The notes under the pieces were generated by a model. It had not been told where the DNA came from and did no database searches. It saw nothing but the letters and a program-made list of their open reading frames with translations. From NCBI GenBank assembly GCA_014896635.1, contig JADBKA010000223.1:1-7927 (forward strand): 7,927 nucleotides of DNA. The letters are read 5' to 3'. This document shows positions 6,084 to 7,927 of the stretch, one piece after another (position 1 is the first letter of the stretch; every line of letters begins with the position of its first letter). This stretch comes from Ktedonobacteraceae bacterium (GTDB lineage Bacteria; Chloroflexota; Ktedonobacteria; Ktedonobacterales; Ktedonobacteraceae). The translations under genes and the position numbers were made by a program.

Positions 6084-7927
6084 TTACGCGAATCTCACCG
6101 TCACGCTGCCCCGCCCTGCTTCGACATTGCGATGTAATCTCCGCCCGCCGACATAGACGTTGATCTCATAGCTTTCACGTTGCGGCTGATAATTGTTCTG
6201 TTGCTCGTCGATGCGTACAGTCACAAGATCATTTTCAACCCGGCAACTGACCGTCGTGAGCGCGAAAGCGCCGCTGCGATACGCCTGGCTGTTGCCATCA
6301 TCCTCGTAGAGGGTGAAGCTGGCCTGACCATCAGATGTCATATAACAGGAAAAGGTAAGCGGATCGGTGGGACGCTCGTCAGTGTACTGCATCAGCGGAC
6401 CGCTGGGTAGAATGCTGTTACCAGGCACCAGCAAGGGCCAGCGGTCCAGGGGAGCCGCCAGTTCGATTGTGGCCTCACCGGGGTATTCGCTGCCATCCCA
6501 GTAGTCGATCCAGGTGCCGGCAGGCAGGTAGACACTGCGACTGACTGCACCGGGTTCGGAGACAGGCGCCGAGAGCAGAGCAGCACCGAGCAAGAACTCA
6601 TCCTGGGTCTCATGTGCCAGCTCGTCCTGCGGAAAATGATAGTAAAGTGGACGCATGATCGGCGAGCCGTCAAGCGAGGACTGGTGGAACAGTGTATAGA
6701 GATAAGGCAGCAGCCGGTAGCGCAGTTCAATCGCTTTGCGATACGCGCTCTCGTATGGCTCACCGAAGGCCCAGGGTTCCTGATCCGGGTTACCGAGGGC
6801 ATTGTGGTTGCGGCTGAACGGCAGCAGCGCGCCGAGTTGAGCGAAGCGTACCAGCAATTCTCCGTCGCACGTTCCCCAGAATCCACCGATATCCACCCCG
6901 ACGAACGGTACGCCACTCATTCCCAGGTTCAGGCACATCCTGATGCCGAGCCGCAGATGCTCCCAGGTGCTATCGTTGTCCCCGGTCCAGACCGCTGCAT
7001 AGCGTTGCACGCCGGCTGTGCCGGAACGGGTTAGCACAAAAGGACGTGTCCCCGGAAGCAGGCGCGACAATCCCTCATAGGTCGCACGAGCCATTTCCAT
7101 GCCATAAGCATTGTGGAAGAAGCGATGCGAGACAGCCGGGCCATCGGGTCCGGTCGGTTGATCACCGCCAGCGCGATGCATGACCGTCAAAGCCATCGTC
7201 TTGTGGGCCTCGCTCTGAATCGCAGATTCGGTTTGCGGATCTCTGGTGAGAAAGTCGCTGAGTGCCGGCTCATTCATATCGTTCCAGATGGCATCAACAC
7301 CTACATTGAGCAGTTTGCTGTAGAGATTGCCCCACCAGGACCGTACCTCGGCGCGCGAGAAATCGGGGAAGACGCTAGCCCCTGGCCAGACCTCCCCTAC
7401 AAAAACTTCCCCATCGGGATAGCGGCAAAAGTAATCCTTTTGCATCCCTTCCCGATAGATGCTATACTCCTCATCTACTTTGGTGCCAGGATCGAGAATT
7501 GTGACCAGGCGCAGGCCCATTGCATGCAGGCGCTGAGTAAGCGAGGCCGGATCAGGGAAAGTCGTAGGATTCCAGGTAAAGTTGCGATAGCCGTCCATAT
7601 AATCAATGTCCAGCCAGACCGCATCGCAGGGATGATGACGTTCACGCAGCCGCGTAGCCAGTTGCATGACATCCTGCTCCGACATATAACTCCAACGGCA
7701 CTGGTGATGTCCTAACGTCCAGCGGGCCGGCAGTGGCATACGGCCGGTCAGTTCACTGTACTGGCGCAAGACAGCCTCTGGCGTGGGACCGGCAAAGAAG
7801 TAGACCACCAGGCTCTCGCCCTCAACGGTGATGCTCACCCGGCCTTCGTAGCTCTTGCCTATATCCATCTCAACTTTGCCCGTATGATCCACCAGCACGC
7901 CATAAGCCCGGCCACTCTCCAGATGCA
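6084..7927 (-). CDS. Glycoside hydrolase family 31 alpha-glucosidase, N-terminus missing
   Basis: The frame runs off the right edge. The 613 complete codons in the window lack roughly the first 150-200 residues of a usual family 31 enzyme. A GTG at 7898 is not a likely start because the frame continues upstream with the family segment GRAYG. Numbering from that GTG codon, the end of the N-terminal beta-sandwich is followed by a TIM barrel from about residue 55. It shows LDIDYMDGY (Asp97, Asp99, substrate pocket), WNDMNEP with the expected nucleophile Asp207, WTGDN with the expected acid/base Asp307, VDIGGF and SRNHN. A C-terminal beta region ends in a DUF5110-like segment (FTLYEDDGN). WNDMNEP is typical of alpha-glucosidases, whereas alpha-xylosidases usually have KTDFGE. 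The enzyme should release glucose from the non-reducing ends of alpha-glucosides such as maltose-type sugars; exact linkage preference cannot be read here. Any secretion signal would lie outside the window. All catalytic residues seen are intact. Confidence 0.92.
   Translation of the reverse strand, partial: HLESGRAYGVLVDHTGKVEMDIGKSYEGRVSITVEGESLVVYFFAGPTPEAVLRQYSELTGRMPLPARWTLGHHQCRWSYMSEQDVMQLATRLRERHHPCDAVWLDIDYMDGYRNFTWNPTTFPDPASLTQRLHAMGLRLVTILDPGTKVDEEYSIYREGMQKDYFCRYPDGEVFVGEVWPGASVFPDFSRAEVRSWWGNLYSKLLNVGVDAIWNDMNEPALSDFLTRDPQTESAIQSEAHKTMALTVMHRAGGDQPTGPDGPAVSHRFFHNAYGMEMARATYEGLSRLLPGTRPFVLTRSGTAGVQRYAAVWTGDNDSTWEHLRLGIRMCLNLGMSGVPFVGVDIGGFWGTCDGELLVRFAQLGALLPFSRNHNALGNPDQEPWAFGEPYESAYRKAIELRYRLLPYLYTLFHQSSLDGSPIMRPLYYHFPQDELAHETQDEFLLGAALLSAPVSEPGAVSRSVYLPAGTWIDYWDGSEYPGEATIELAAPLDRWPLLVPGNSILPSGPLMQYTDERPTDPLTFSCYMTSDGQASFTLYEDDGNSQAYRSGAFALTTVSCRVENDLVTVRIDEQQNNYQPQRESYEINVYVGGRRLHRNVEAGRGSVTVRFA

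Noticed and set aside
5661..6156. Small plus-strand frames at 5661-5864 and 5725-6156
   Set aside because: They have no convincing ribosome binding site and no recognised domain. The longer one runs through the glucosidase hairpin and into the antisense of that gene.
7113..7715. A 200-residue plus-strand frame opposite the alpha-glucosidase
   Set aside because: The minus strand carries unmistakable family 31 catalytic motifs across the same bases, so this is a shadow.
1..7927. CRISPR arrays, tRNA or rRNA genes, insertion sequences
   Set aside because: I saw no regularly spaced repeats, no tRNA-like cloverleaf, no rRNA sequence and no transposase or terminal repeats with target duplication.

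Overview
The window looks like a piece of a GC-rich bacterial chromosome, most likely from the Chloroflexota and plausibly the Ktedonobacteria. That placement is an inference from the DUF4012 protein, the unusual CHAT-Clp fusion and the general style of the proteins. No rRNA or other marker gene is present to prove it.

Layout. (1) Positions 2-1762, plus strand: the 3' part of a DUF4012 protein, probably membrane-anchored and extracytoplasmic, whose 5' end lies outside the window. (2) Positions 1763-1934: an intergenic leader with a near-consensus sigma-70 type promoter (TTGACA, 18 bases, TATACT), an 18-base palindrome in the transcribed leader, and a ribosome binding site. (3) Positions 1935-5540, plus strand: a 1201-residue fusion of an N-terminal CHAT (caspase/separase-like) domain to a complete ClpA/ClpC-type double-ring AAA+ unfoldase (Clp N domain, AAA-1, AAA-2). 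(4) Positions 5541-6083: a 543-base convergent intergenic region with two GC-rich hairpins, one at each end, that probably end the two converging transcripts. It holds no recognisable gene. (5) Positions 6084-7927, minus strand: a glycoside hydrolase family 31 alpha-glucosidase whose N-terminus lies beyond the right edge.

The most notable item is the CHAT-Clp fusion. Its CHAT fold is well conserved, but the catalytic His position reads Pro and the catalytic Cys position reads Tyr, with a Cys one residue earlier. Its first ATPase site carries Cys instead of the last Gly of the Walker A motif, while the second ATPase site looks fully canonical. The coiled-coil middle domain of ClpB/ClpC is missing and is replaced by a short E/N/Q-rich linker. 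This suggests a ClpA-like unfoldase with a pseudo-protease or recognition domain at its N-terminus. No clpP or other partner gene is visible.

The three genes do not look like one pathway. The fusion gene has its own promoter and converges on the glucosidase gene, so nothing here shows that they work together.
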